Assembly: GCF_018704065.1 (NCBI RefSeq)
Contig: NZ_JAGUQP010000015.1
Coordinates: 1-64,000, forward strand
Length of the DNA stretch: 64,000 nt
Origin: Desulfovulcanus ferrireducens
GTDB lineage: Bacteria; Desulfobacterota; Desulfovibrionia; Desulfovibrionales; Desulfonatronovibrionaceae
Direction: 5' to 3'
Positions within the stretch are counted from its first letter, which is position 1. The number at the start of each line of letters is the position of its first letter. The translations under genes were made by a program, and so were the position numbers. Below are positions 56,784 through 64,000 of this stretch, one piece after another. The notes beneath the pieces are model-generated. The model was not told the origin of the DNA. It made no database searches and saw nothing but the letters and a program-made list of their open reading frames with translations.

Positions 56784-59318
56784 TTAACTAAATAATTGCC
56801 TTGTCTTGACCATTTGAAATTGGTTCGGTTCAAGTTCCGGAAAAATGCAGTCTACAATAAACAAAGGGTTCAAGTATATTTCCTGCCATGAAAACCTCAC
56901 TTTAAGCACATCCTGCTCAAAGCTACCTGACTCCACCAAAGCTCGAAGATCAATCTTTTTGCTCTTCTTTTTTCCCTTTTTCTCCCGAATAAATTCTTTT
57001 GAGCTTACAAACTCATTCCATTTCTCTTGTAAGCTCTTTATCCAATCTGCAGGCCCCAAGAAAGTAATCTCGAAATCTTCCCACAAGGCTTGAGCCTGTT
57101 TTTTAGCCAAAGACAAGTCCTCGATGTAAAGCGCCTTCATTCCTTCAGGCAACTCAGCATTCAAACTTTGAAGCAATCTATCCTTGTCTATTAGCTGGCG
57201 CAGATAAACATTGACCCATTCGGCTTTGCTGCCAATACCAACGGGCAAAGCCCTGCCAAAAGAAAGCAACGGTAAAGGGTGAAATCCTGAAGAAAAGCTA
57301 AGTGGCCATTTTGCCCGGCGCATAGCCCGCTCCAGGACTTTTTGTACTTCCAGTTGACTCAAGTATACACTTAGTCCCAACTTCTCATACCAAAGTCTTA
57401 TATGGGCTTTCTTCAACCCCAAGTCTTCTTTATCGCCCGGACTAAAATCCCTTTTCTGGTCCTGATCCGGCTTGCACAAATTCAAAATAGGCTTAATTTC
57501 TTTTTTTGCAGCCTGCACGCTCAAGCTGCTTTTGTGCGCATCAAAATTGCACACACCACAACACCGGCATGGATGGTAACGGCAGTCCTTGGTAATTTTC
57601 CCCTGCTTGGCCCTATTTAGTTCCTTGAGTAAAAACCTCTTATCCACCCCACTTAAAATATGGTCCCAGGGCAGGGGCTGGTCATATTCTCTCGGGCCAA
57701 GATACTTATGGATATCTATTCCCTTCTCTTGAAAAATTTTCTGCCAGAGAGGATAATTTACATGGTCAGCCCAACTGGTAAAAATTGCGCCGCGCCTATA
57801 AGCCTCTTCCAGGGAGTCAGCCAGTTCCCGTCCGCCTCGAGAAAACACTCCCTCCAAAACGCTCATTTCGGGTTTATGCCATTTCAAGTTGAGTTTATTA
57901 AACAACCTGAAAATTTTCTGCAAAAATTTAATACGCTTGTGGATCTCCTCAAGCCCAATCTGTTCCTCCCATTGAAAGGGAGTATGTGGTTTGGGCACGA
58001 AGGGAGATATAGAAGCCGTAACCTGAATTCTCTTTTTTGTTTTCGCAGTGCCCAAAACTTTCAGGCATAAATCCAGTATTCCTTCCAGATCCTCTTCTGT
58101 CTCTGTGGGGAGACCAATCATGAAATAGAGTTTGATTGAACTCCAGCCCAAATCAAACAATTTCCGACAATGGTCCAAAAGCTCTGCTTCCGTGATCCCC
58201 TTATTAATGACGTCCCTCAGACGCTGTGTACCGGCTTCCGGGGCGAGGGTAGCTCCTGTTCTCCTGATCCTGGCCATAAGTTGCATCATATTTTCACTGA
58301 CAGACCCGACCCTTAAAGAGGGCAGGGATATGGCTACCTGTTCCTGAGCACACCTTGCATAGGTCTTTACAAAAAGATGTTCTAAGGCGGAAAAGTCTCC
58401 TGTGCTCAAAGACAAGAAAGAAAGATCCTCAAAACCAGTCTGGTCCAACCCCTCATCAATAAGCCGGGCAATATTTTCCACACCTCTTTCTCTTACTGGC
58501 CGATAAACCACACCCGCCTGGCAAAATCTGCACCCCCTGGTACACCCTCTGGCTATTTCCACTGCAAAGCGATCATGCACCACCTTTCCATAAGGTATTA
58601 TCTGCTTCGTTGGAAAGATGACCTTATTTAAATCTGAGACGATACATTTTTCAACCCGTGTATAATCCGAATAAACAGGGACCAAAATATGAGGGCTTTC
58701 TGCTGAAGTATCAAAGTATGCCGGGATGTACACTCCTGGATAAGTTCTTAACTGGTACAAAATCTCGCCCTTGGATAATCCGGCCGCTTTTCCCTCTTTT
58801 ATTACCTCCAAAATCTGGACCAGAATCTCCTCTCCATCCCCAACGACAATAAGGTCCAGGAAGGGAGCCATGGGTTCCGCATTAAAAGTCCCTCCGCCGC
58901 CAGCAATCACCAGAGGAAAATTCTGGCCTCGCTCACTGGCCCGAAAGGGTATCCCTGCTAGATCAAGCATATAAAGCACATTGGTGTATGCCAGTTCATG
59001 GGTAAGGCTAAAGGACAGGCAATCCAGTTCCTTTAGAGGGGTGTCTGATTCCAAAGTAGACAAGGGAACGTTCCTGGATTGTAAAACCTCTGCTACTTCC
59101 CTTGATGGGGCAAAGACCCTTTCCGCCCAAAACTCTGGTCGAGCATTGACCACTTCGTACAAAATCCTCTGCCCCATATAGGCCATGCCTACTTCATATA
59201 AGTCAGGAAAGGCCAAGGCCATATGCACCTGGACATCACGTTTATCCTTGTGCACACTGTTAATTTCATTACCTAAATAGTGACTCGGACGGATAAAAAA
59301 GGGAAGCAATTCTTTCAT
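56784..59318 (-). CDS. B12-binding-type radical SAM protein fused to a DUF2344 domain
   Basis: 844 residues corresponding to the TIGR03960/TIGR03936 pair. The N-terminal 240 residues are Rossmann/B12-binding-like (IAGGGGTFNAEPMAPFLD, VVGDGEEILVQI). The radical SAM core follows, with the cluster motif EIARGCTRGCRFCQAG near 260 and a barrel through about 520 (SLSTGDFSALE, APEAGTQRLRDVINKG, IKLYFMIGLPTETEEDL). A Cys cluster near 590 (CRYHPCRCCGVC) may hold a second Fe-S centre. Residues 640-840 are a DUF2344 domain, often found separately (LSFSSGFHPLPLLSFGRALPVG). Function unknown; a role in tRNA or translation has been suggested for relatives. Its start lies about 20 nt from a terminator, so it is transcribed separately. 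Confidence 0.88.
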   Translation of the reverse strand: MKELLPFFIRPSHYLGNEINSVHKDKRDVQVHMALAFPDLYEVGMAYMGQRILYEVVNARPEFWAERVFAPSREVAEVLQSRNVPLSTLESDTPLKELDCLSFSLTHELAYTNVLYMLDLAGIPFRASERGQNFPLVIAGGGGTFNAEPMAPFLDLIVVGDGEEILVQILEVIKEGKAAGLSKGEILYQLRTYPGVYIPAYFDTSAESPHILVPVYSDYTRVEKCIVSDLNKVIFPTKQIIPYGKVVHDRFAVEIARGCTRGCRFCQAGVVYRPVRERGVENIARLIDEGLDQTGFEDLSFLSLSTGDFSALEHLFVKTYARCAQEQVAISLPSLRVGSVSENMMQLMARIRRTGATLAPEAGTQRLRDVINKGITEAELLDHCRKLFDLGWSSIKLYFMIGLPTETEEDLEGILDLCLKVLGTAKTKKRIQVTASISPFVPKPHTPFQWEEQIGLEEIHKRIKFLQKIFRLFNKLNLKWHKPEMSVLEGVFSRGGRELADSLEEAYRRGAIFTSWADHVNYPLWQKIFQEKGIDIHKYLGPREYDQPLPWDHILSGVDKRFLLKELNRAKQGKITKDCRYHPCRCCGVCNFDAHKSSLSVQAAKKEIKPILNLCKPDQDQKRDFSPGDKEDLGLKKAHIRLWYEKLGLSVYLSQLEVQKVLERAMRRAKWPLSFSSGFHPLPLLSFGRALPVGIGSKAEWVNVYLRQLIDKDRLLQSLNAELPEGMKALYIEDLSLAKKQAQALWEDFEITFLGPADWIKSLQEKWNEFVSSKEFIREKKGKKKSKKIDLRALVESGSFEQDVLKVRFSWQEIYLNPLFIVDCIFPELEPNQFQMVKTRQLFS

Positions 59319-59339
59319 GGATGAACTCTCTACAAAATT

Positions 59340-59371
59340 AAAGGGCAGACTTTTGGTCTGCCCTTTAAAAC
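59340..59371 (-). terminator. Rho-independent terminator after the Sm-like gene
   Basis: AAAGGGCAGAC (59,340-59,350) pairs perfectly with GTCTGCCCTTT (59,356-59,366) over an 11-bp stem with a 5-nt loop. On the minus strand it is followed by AATTTTG and preceded by an A-run. It terminates the gene at 59,408 and precedes the radical SAM gene. Confidence 0.85.
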
Positions 59372-59407
59372 TTTTTTATAAATTATCGCAAAATATACAC
59401 ATTAAAA

Positions 59408-59767
59408 CTATTTCTTAAACAAAGAGCCAAGGTCCGTAACCTTCCCTCCGGGTCCAGTCAAATTCCCCAAATTTTTCAAATCAGAAGGCGTAGAGATAGT
59501 TAAATTACTTGATGCTTCCAGATATTTAGTTTTAAGGTCTTCCGGCACAGTTTTATACTCATACAGAATATGCGCGCCATCAATTTCTCCGGTAATTTCC
59601 GTATCAAAGGGATAACCAAAAGGCAAAAGGAGCATCTGTACTCCGCCTTGCTGGGTAGGCAACATCTGCAACAACGCCGGATCTTTGATCTTTTCCTCTT
59701 GGGCGTCCCATTTTCCCAAGACCATATCACCATTAATCAACTTCACCAATCGAATATCATAGGCCAT
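59408..59767 (-). CDS. Small conserved protein with a probable Sm-like (LSm) domain
   Basis: 119 residues, no signal or TM segment. Residues 3-95 (IRLVKLINGDMVLGKWD, KDPALLQM, LPFGYPFDTEITGEI, VPEDLKTKYLEASSNLTI) look like the Sm-like beta-barrel proteins found in some bacteria and phages, where GxxVxGxxx and a Pro-rich turn are conserved. The Gly/Leu tail (DLGSLFKK) is short. RBS AAGGAG about 8 nt before ATG. Own transcription unit with a terminator. Could bind RNA or be structural; no partner is near. Confidence 0.65.
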   Translation of the reverse strand: MAYDIRLVKLINGDMVLGKWDAQEEKIKDPALLQMLPTQQGGVQMLLLPFGYPFDTEITGEIDGAHILYEYKTVPEDLKTKYLEASSNLTISTPSDLKNLGNLTGPGGKVTDLGSLFKK

Positions 59768-60105
59768 TACTCTTCTCCTTGGTACTAAAATTTGTTCCTT
59801 TAAACAGTTGAACTTAATTTCTGAATTCTATACTGTCAAGGAAGCCTTGAGCAAATCCATAAGTAACTAACCCGCCATTTTTTGTAAACGGATGCACTGA
59901 CTACTTTGAAACAGGGCTACCTGTAAAAGCGGCGATCATAATATACTTAAATCTGCCTCATGCTCTTTTAAGATCCTTCTCTCCGTCCACCAAAGGCGGG
60001 CTCCCGAGTGGCGGTCATTTTTAAATCATTCTAAAGCGCAACCCAAGAATCCTTGTTGTATCGTATGCGCCTCAAACGGGCTTTTTTCAACAGGGAGAGA
60101 TAAAA
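59768..60105. other. Intergenic region, 338 bp, divergent promoters
   Basis: Between the minus-strand Sm-like gene and cvpA. No ORF with an RBS and no clear structured RNA. Presumably carries promoters in both directions; none is distinct by eye. Confidence 0.4.
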
Positions 60106-60678
60106 ATGAACTCTTTGGACATCTTTTTTATAATTGTCCTGGCTTTCTTTTTGCTGAGAGGAATATTTCGCGGACTTGTTCAGGAAATTTCTTCCGTAGT
60201 TGGCCTTTTACTAGGATTTTTTCTGGCCAATAAATACTACAGCCAGATTCTTCCCTATGTGACCAAAATTATTCCTGATAAAAGCTGGGCTCAAATTGCA
60301 AGCTACCTGGGTATATTTTTGGGGGTCATGGCTCTGGTCGTTATCCTGTCCATAGGCTTAAAAAGCCTTCTCAGATGTGCCATGCTCGGCTGGCTGGACC
60401 GGATAGGAGGAGGGGGCCTGGGGTTGATTAAAGCCAGCCTGATTTGCAGTATAACTCTTTTAGTTTTGACTTCGTTTTTGCCAACCAATACCCAATTTAT
60501 TCACGAGTCAAAACTAGCCCCTTATGTCCATAATGTGACCAAGATATTGGGAAACTTTCTACCCCAGGAACTCAAAGAAAAATTCAATGACCAGGATAGC
60601 TCTATACAATTTTTTTGGAAAGAAGATTGGATTGAAAAATTAAAAAAAGAAAAGGAAAGGTTCAGTGAGTCAAGGTAA
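60106..60678 (+). CDS. cvpA: CvpA family membrane protein
   Basis: 190-residue inner-membrane protein with four hydrophobic helices (about 2-20, 28-45, 62-82, 105-125) and the family start NSLDIFFIIVLAFFLLRGIFRGLVQEISSVVGLLLGF. Central WLDRIGGGGLGLIKAS is typical. CvpA was first tied to colicin V production in E. coli and is now connected to envelope homeostasis; the molecular activity is unclear. RBS GGGAGAG. It overlaps mazG by 14 nt, so the two are probably cotranslated. Confidence 0.88.
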   Translation: MNSLDIFFIIVLAFFLLRGIFRGLVQEISSVVGLLLGFFLANKYYSQILPYVTKIIPDKSWAQIASYLGIFLGVMALVVILSIGLKSLLRCAMLGWLDRIGGGGLGLIKASLICSITLLVLTSFLPTNTQFIHESKLAPYVHNVTKILGNFLPQELKEKFNDQDSSIQFFWKEDWIEKLKKEKERFSESR

Positions 60679-61447
60679 AGCATTACAAGAAATTCTTGAA
60701 GTTATTGACACTCTCTTGGGGCCAAACGGCTGCCCCTGGGACAAAAAACAAACACCGGATAGTCTTTGTGACTATCTTATTGAGGAGACCTTTGAACTGG
60801 TTACGGCCATTCGCAATAAGGACCTGGATGAAATCCAGGAGGAACTAGGCGATGTTTTCTTTCTGCTCTTTTTTATTGCCCGTTTGTATCAAGACAAGTT
60901 TTCTCTGGAACAAACCTTTAAACTTAATGCAGCTAAAATGATCAAGCGGCACCCTCATGTCTTTGGAGACAAAAAAATTGAGGATATAGAAGAGCTCTTA
61001 GTGACCTGGGAAAAGATTAAAAAAGAAGAAAAAGAACAAAAAGACAAACAAGAATCTGTTTTTGCCTCTATTCCTCCTACCCTTCCTCCTCTGCTTCGTG
61101 CATATCGAATTAATTCCAAGGCCGCGCGCATTGGCTTTACCTGGCCCAAAGACGTTGACCAGGAACATAAATTGCTTGAAGAATGGCAGGAATGGCTCAA
61201 AGCCAAGGCATCAAAAGACCAAGACAAGATGGAAGAAGAGTTTGGGGATTATCTGTTTAGCCTTACTGAATATGCCCGCAGAAACAGCATAAAACCCAAT
61301 AGTGCTCTGGACAAGGCGAACAACAAATTCCTGCACAGGTTTCAGGCCATGGAAGAATTGGCGACCCAAAAAGGCATAGACCTTTCACAAGCCTCAATAG
61401 AGGAAATGGATAGACTATGGGAAGAAGTGAAGAAAATATGTGGTTAA
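60665..61447 (+). CDS. mazG: Nucleoside triphosphate pyrophosphohydrolase MazG
   Basis: Hydrolyses NTPs and dNTPs to monophosphates and PPi, cleaning damaged nucleotides and lowering (p)ppGpp in E. coli. 260 residues with two MazG domains: the first carries GPNGCPWDKKQTPDSLCDYLIEETFELVTAIRNKDLDEIQEELGDVFF (Mg-binding EExxE...ExxD), shown partly as EETFELVTAI and EELGDVFF. The second carries EEWQEWLKAKASKD and MEEEFGDYLFSL near 180. GTG start at 60,665 within the end of cvpA, with GGAAAGG just upstream. Confidence 0.94.
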   Translation: MSQGKALQEILEVIDTLLGPNGCPWDKKQTPDSLCDYLIEETFELVTAIRNKDLDEIQEELGDVFFLLFFIARLYQDKFSLEQTFKLNAAKMIKRHPHVFGDKKIEDIEELLVTWEKIKKEEKEQKDKQESVFASIPPTLPPLLRAYRINSKAARIGFTWPKDVDQEHKLLEEWQEWLKAKASKDQDKMEEEFGDYLFSLTEYARRNSIKPNSALDKANNKFLHRFQAMEELATQKGIDLSQASIEEMDRLWEEVKKICG

Positions 61448-61641
61448 CCTTATTTCTGAAATGCCCAAGTAGAAAACAAATATATCCCTAGTTCTACAAC
61501 CTAATAATTTATTATAATCTTTTTGACCTTGAATGTTAATTTGGTATTCATATCAAAAGACTGTTTGCTCTATCCGGAAAATAGGAATGACAATATAACG
61601 ATATTATCGTTATCAATCTAAGCGGATACGACTATAGTAAG

Positions 61642-62916
61642 ATGATAAAAGAACCCCAGATTGATCTATTCGATTTGATTATAAGCCTATCAAAAGCAAT
61701 GGATTTGGTTAGTCCAGCTGTGGTCAATCACCATATGCAGGTAGCTTATATCGCTGTTAATATAGCTACAGAAATGAACCTGCCCCCTGAAGAACAGAGG
61801 AATCTGATGTTGGCGGGAGCATTACATGATAGCGGCGCTATCTCGATGAAAGACAAAATGGACGCCCTGCACTTTGAGTTTGAAAATCCTCACCAACACG
61901 CTGAGCTAGGTTATCTGCTTCTCAAAAAGTTTACACCCCTTTCCCAAACAGCCAACCTCGTACGATTCCATCATGTTCCTTGGAATTATGGCGGAGGTGC
62001 TGAGTTTAACGGAATAGAGGTGCCTATAGGCAGCCATATTATCCACCTGGCCGATCGGGTTGCCGTGACTGTAAACAAAGAACAAGAAATCCTCGGACAA
62101 GTTGAGCGGATTACTAAGCTAATCAAAAAACACTCCGGGAAACTGTTTGCTCCGGACACTGTAGATGCTTTTGAAAGCTTGAGTGCCAAAGAGTATTTCT
62201 GGCTGGATATCACGTCATCTTCTATAAGTACGACTTTACGTCGCCAGGTAAAAACGGACCCGGTTAGCCTGGGACCAGAGTTGCTCCTGGGCTTAAGCAA
62301 GCTGTTTTCTAGGATTATCGATTTTAGAAGTCGATTCACAGCTACTCACTCCAGCGGAGTGGCAGCCAGTGCAGAAGCATTGGCCAGACTCGCAGGATTC
62401 TCTAAGCGTGAATGCCTAATGATGCGGGTGGCTGGCTATCTGCATGACTTAGGAAAACTGGCTGTACCTCCAGAAATATTGGAAAAGCCTGGAAAATTAA
62501 CAAAAGAAGAGTTTGCTATAATTCGTAGCCATACCTTCTACACTTACCGGTGTCTCGAGCCAATAACCGAACTCGAAATTATCAATAGTTGGGCTTCCTT
62601 TCACCACGAACGTCTAGACGGTAAAGGCTACCCTTTTCATCACAAAGGGGAAGATTTGTCGTTAGGTGCCAGGATTATGGCGGTTGCGGATGTATTTACT
62701 GCCATTACAGAGGATCGGCCCTATAGGAAAGGAATGAGTATAGACAGAGCTTTGCAAATCCTTGACCAGATGGCGAACAGCTCGATTCTGGACCCCTATA
62801 TCGTCTCGCTGTTGAAAGCCCATTGCGATGAGGTTAATGATTTGCGTAAAACTGCTCAAATAAAGGCAATAGAAGAATATCAAAGATTTTCTGCAACTTC
62901 GAAAGCCTTGGTTTAA
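61642..62916 (+). CDS. Two-domain HD / HD-GYP phosphodiesterase
   Basis: 424-residue cytoplasmic protein without receiver domain or TM segment. An N-terminal HD-type domain (about 25-165: NHHMQVAYIAV, GALHDSGAIS, LVRFHHVPWNYGG, HIIHLADRV) is followed by a full HD-GYP domain (about 210-400). The latter contains the metal HD in VAGYLHDLGKLAVPPEIL near 272, HTFYTYRC, the diagnostic HHERLDGKGYP near 322, and RIMAVADVFTAITEDRPYR. HD-GYP proteins cleave cyclic di-GMP to pGpG/GMP, so it may lower c-di-GMP. Whether the first domain is catalytic or sensory is unknown. SD weak; a single gene. Confidence 0.88.
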   Translation: MIKEPQIDLFDLIISLSKAMDLVSPAVVNHHMQVAYIAVNIATEMNLPPEEQRNLMLAGALHDSGAISMKDKMDALHFEFENPHQHAELGYLLLKKFTPLSQTANLVRFHHVPWNYGGGAEFNGIEVPIGSHIIHLADRVAVTVNKEQEILGQVERITKLIKKHSGKLFAPDTVDAFESLSAKEYFWLDITSSSISTTLRRQVKTDPVSLGPELLLGLSKLFSRIIDFRSRFTATHSSGVAASAEALARLAGFSKRECLMMRVAGYLHDLGKLAVPPEILEKPGKLTKEEFAIIRSHTFYTYRCLEPITELEIINSWASFHHERLDGKGYPFHHKGEDLSLGARIMAVADVFTAITEDRPYRKGMSIDRALQILDQMANSSILDPYIVSLLKAHCDEVNDLRKTAQIKAIEEYQRFSATSKALV

Positions 62917-63006
62917 CCTCAGTAATCACGGAGAATTAAAAGAGCGGTTTGTCTCGGCCAAAATTCTGCCGAGCCAGCACCACCTGTTAACTTTTTTAAG
63001 CTTTTA

Positions 63007-63681
63007 CTAAACGATTGCTGGTTTCAGATGTTGAAGTAAACACGCCAAAACATCTTCCAAGCTGAGTTCGCTGGTATCAATGACTATGGCATCGTCTGCC
63101 GGACGAAGAGGGGCGATGGCCCTGTTTCTGTCCTGGTCATCTCTTCGTTTTATCTGCTTTAATATAGCCTCAATATCTGCTTCTTGCCCCATGTCTTTAA
63201 GTTGTAAATAACGCCTCTTTGCTCTGACCTCAGGACTTGCATCCAAAAAAAACTTGTACCGGGCATGAGGGAAAACTACCGTGCCCATATCCCGCCCTTC
63301 AGCAACCAACGAAGTTTGTTGCCCTATTTCCTGCTGGGCCTTTTTTAAAAAATCTCGGACTACTTTCAGTTTAGCTATGTTTGAAGCCCATAACCCAATA
63401 GTCTCAGTACGAATTTCCGGGCCCAAGGGCACTGAATTCAAACACATCTCGCTTCTCTCACCTTGGCCGCGCAAGGTAAAACTCATCTTTTTCAGCTCAT
63501 CTGCCAGGCTTTGCTCATCTTTTAACCAGGCATCCTGTCCCAGTTTCCAGGCCACCCCCCGAAACATGGCCCCGGTATCCAAATAAGCAACACTTAAATG
63601 CTTGGCCAATTTCCTGGCCATAGTTGTTTTACCCACGCCTGCCGGACCATCAATGGTGATGATAAGCTTATTTTGATCCAT
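63007..63681 (-). CDS. cmk: Cytidylate kinase
   Basis: Phosphorylates CMP and dCMP with ATP. 224 residues: P-loop TIDGPAGVGKTTMARKLA near 9, YLDTGAMFRGVAWKL near 33 (substrate helix), the CMP-specific insert about 65-105, VAEGRDMGTVVFPHARYKFFLDAS near 127-150, and the LID region RRDDQDRNRAIAPLRPADDAIVIDTS near 175-200. Standard Cmk length. Its start overlaps the 3' end of hisC by 14 nt, so hisC and cmk probably share a transcript. Confidence 0.95.
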   Translation of the reverse strand: MDQNKLIITIDGPAGVGKTTMARKLAKHLSVAYLDTGAMFRGVAWKLGQDAWLKDEQSLADELKKMSFTLRGQGERSEMCLNSVPLGPEIRTETIGLWASNIAKLKVVRDFLKKAQQEIGQQTSLVAEGRDMGTVVFPHARYKFFLDASPEVRAKRRYLQLKDMGQEADIEAILKQIKRRDDQDRNRAIAPLRPADDAIVIDTSELSLEDVLACLLQHLKPAIV

Positions 63682-64000
63682 TAAGGACCTCTTCTAGTTC
63701 TTTGATAAACAATTTATTTTCTTCTTTCGTGCCAATACTTACTCGCAAATATTCTTCCAGGCCATAACTTTTGAGAGGTCTGATGATGATACCTTTCTTA
63801 AGTAAGCCCTCAAAGACTTCGGAAGCATCCACCGGCGGTAAAAACATCAAGAAATTGGCTTGAGAAGGAAAAGTCTTGCACCCGAGCCTCTCAAGCTCCA
63901 TGCTTAAAAATTCACGGCCAGCGCGAACGGTTTCTAAGGTCTGATCATAAAAAAACTTGTCATTTAAAGCGGCAATGCCTGCCTTTTCTGCCAGGATATT
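63668..64000 (-). CDS. hisC: Histidinol-phosphate aminotransferase, C-terminal part (cut by window edge)
   Basis: The frame is open from the window end at 64,000 through 110 codons to the stop at 63,668, so the 5' part lies outside. Visible: the helix LETVRAGREFLSMELERLGCK, then SQANFLMFLPP, the domain crossing KGIIIRPLKSYGLEEYLRVSIGTKEEN (Arg binding the substrate carboxylate/phosphate) and the C-terminal helix IKELEEVLNG. This matches the C-terminal domain of fold-type I PLP aminotransferases, most closely HisC; threonine-phosphate decarboxylase-like relatives are less likely. It overlaps cmk by 14 nt. The PLP Lys is not in the window. Confidence 0.85.
   Translation of the reverse strand, partial: NILAEKAGIAALNDKFFYDQTLETVRAGREFLSMELERLGCKTFPSQANFLMFLPPVDASEVFEGLLKKGIIIRPLKSYGLEEYLRVSIGTKEENKLFIKELEEVLNGSK

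Overview
The window reads as chromosome of an anaerobic Gram-negative bacterium, most likely a sulfate-reducing member of the Desulfovibrionales (Desulfobacterota). This is inferred from gene content and order: hisD-purC-fabI in a row, nadC-nadA-nadB, a five-piece glutamate synthase with ferredoxin-type subunits, a four-subunit 2-oxoacid:ferredoxin oxidoreductase, secDF-yajC, and a flagellar motor/export block. No ribosomal RNA is present, so the species cannot be fixed. Most of the window is moderately AT-rich; one block (about 33,070-40,290) is conspicuously GC-rich.

Layout. 1-3.4 kb: a cation efflux transporter, an ArsC-type arsenate reductase and an ABC-class ATPase of unknown role. 3.8-7.0 kb: hisD, purC, fabI and, directly after the fabI stop codon, a 46-codon reading frame with an in-frame TGA followed by a good bacterial SECIS-like hairpin (candidate small membrane selenoprotein). 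7.1-7.5 kb: tRNA-Ser(GGA) and the 4.5S SRP RNA. 7.5-10.5 kb (minus): pseudouridine synthase, CDP-alcohol phosphatidyltransferase, mgtE. 10.6-15.7 kb: the NAD operon nadC-nadA-nadB, a receiver-like/TPR protein and a small Cys-rich protein. 16-24.8 kb (minus): secF, secD, yajC and the split glutamate synthase. 24.9-31.3 kb: folC, selA (selenocysteine synthesis, fitting the selenoprotein call), UDP-glucuronate decarboxylase, M18 aminopeptidase and a DMT permease; then a deoxyhypusine-synthase-like gene on the minus strand.

33.2-40.3 kb is a GC-rich, tightly overlapping operon: a 51-codon HARE-HTH-like ORF, a GT4 glycosyltransferase fused to a large helical domain, a second GT4, a GH130 mannoside phosphorylase/hydrolase, a GT4 fused to a mannose-6-phosphate-isomerase-type cupin, and a second GH130. 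Composition, overlaps and IS-end-like repeats on both sides suggest a horizontally acquired cassette for making and recycling a mannose-containing oligosaccharide.

41-48.6 kb: queA, the 2-oxoacid:ferredoxin oxidoreductase (ferredoxin, alpha, beta, gamma), aroE, a LysM lytic transglycosylase and a SpoU-type rRNA methyltransferase. 48.6-54.6 kb (minus): motA, motB, a second motB-like gene, fliL, fliM, fliN, fliO, fliP, fliQ. 55-64 kb: a YggS-type PLP protein, era, a two-module radical SAM protein, an Sm-like small protein, cvpA, mazG, an HD-GYP protein, cmk and the 3' end of hisC, which is cut by the window edge.

Dispersed repeats: a roughly 125-bp MITE-like element occurs at 15,752-15,874 and, inverted, at 54,808-54,938, with a degenerate relative at 56,650-56,715. 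No CRISPR array, prophage or intact transposase gene was seen.
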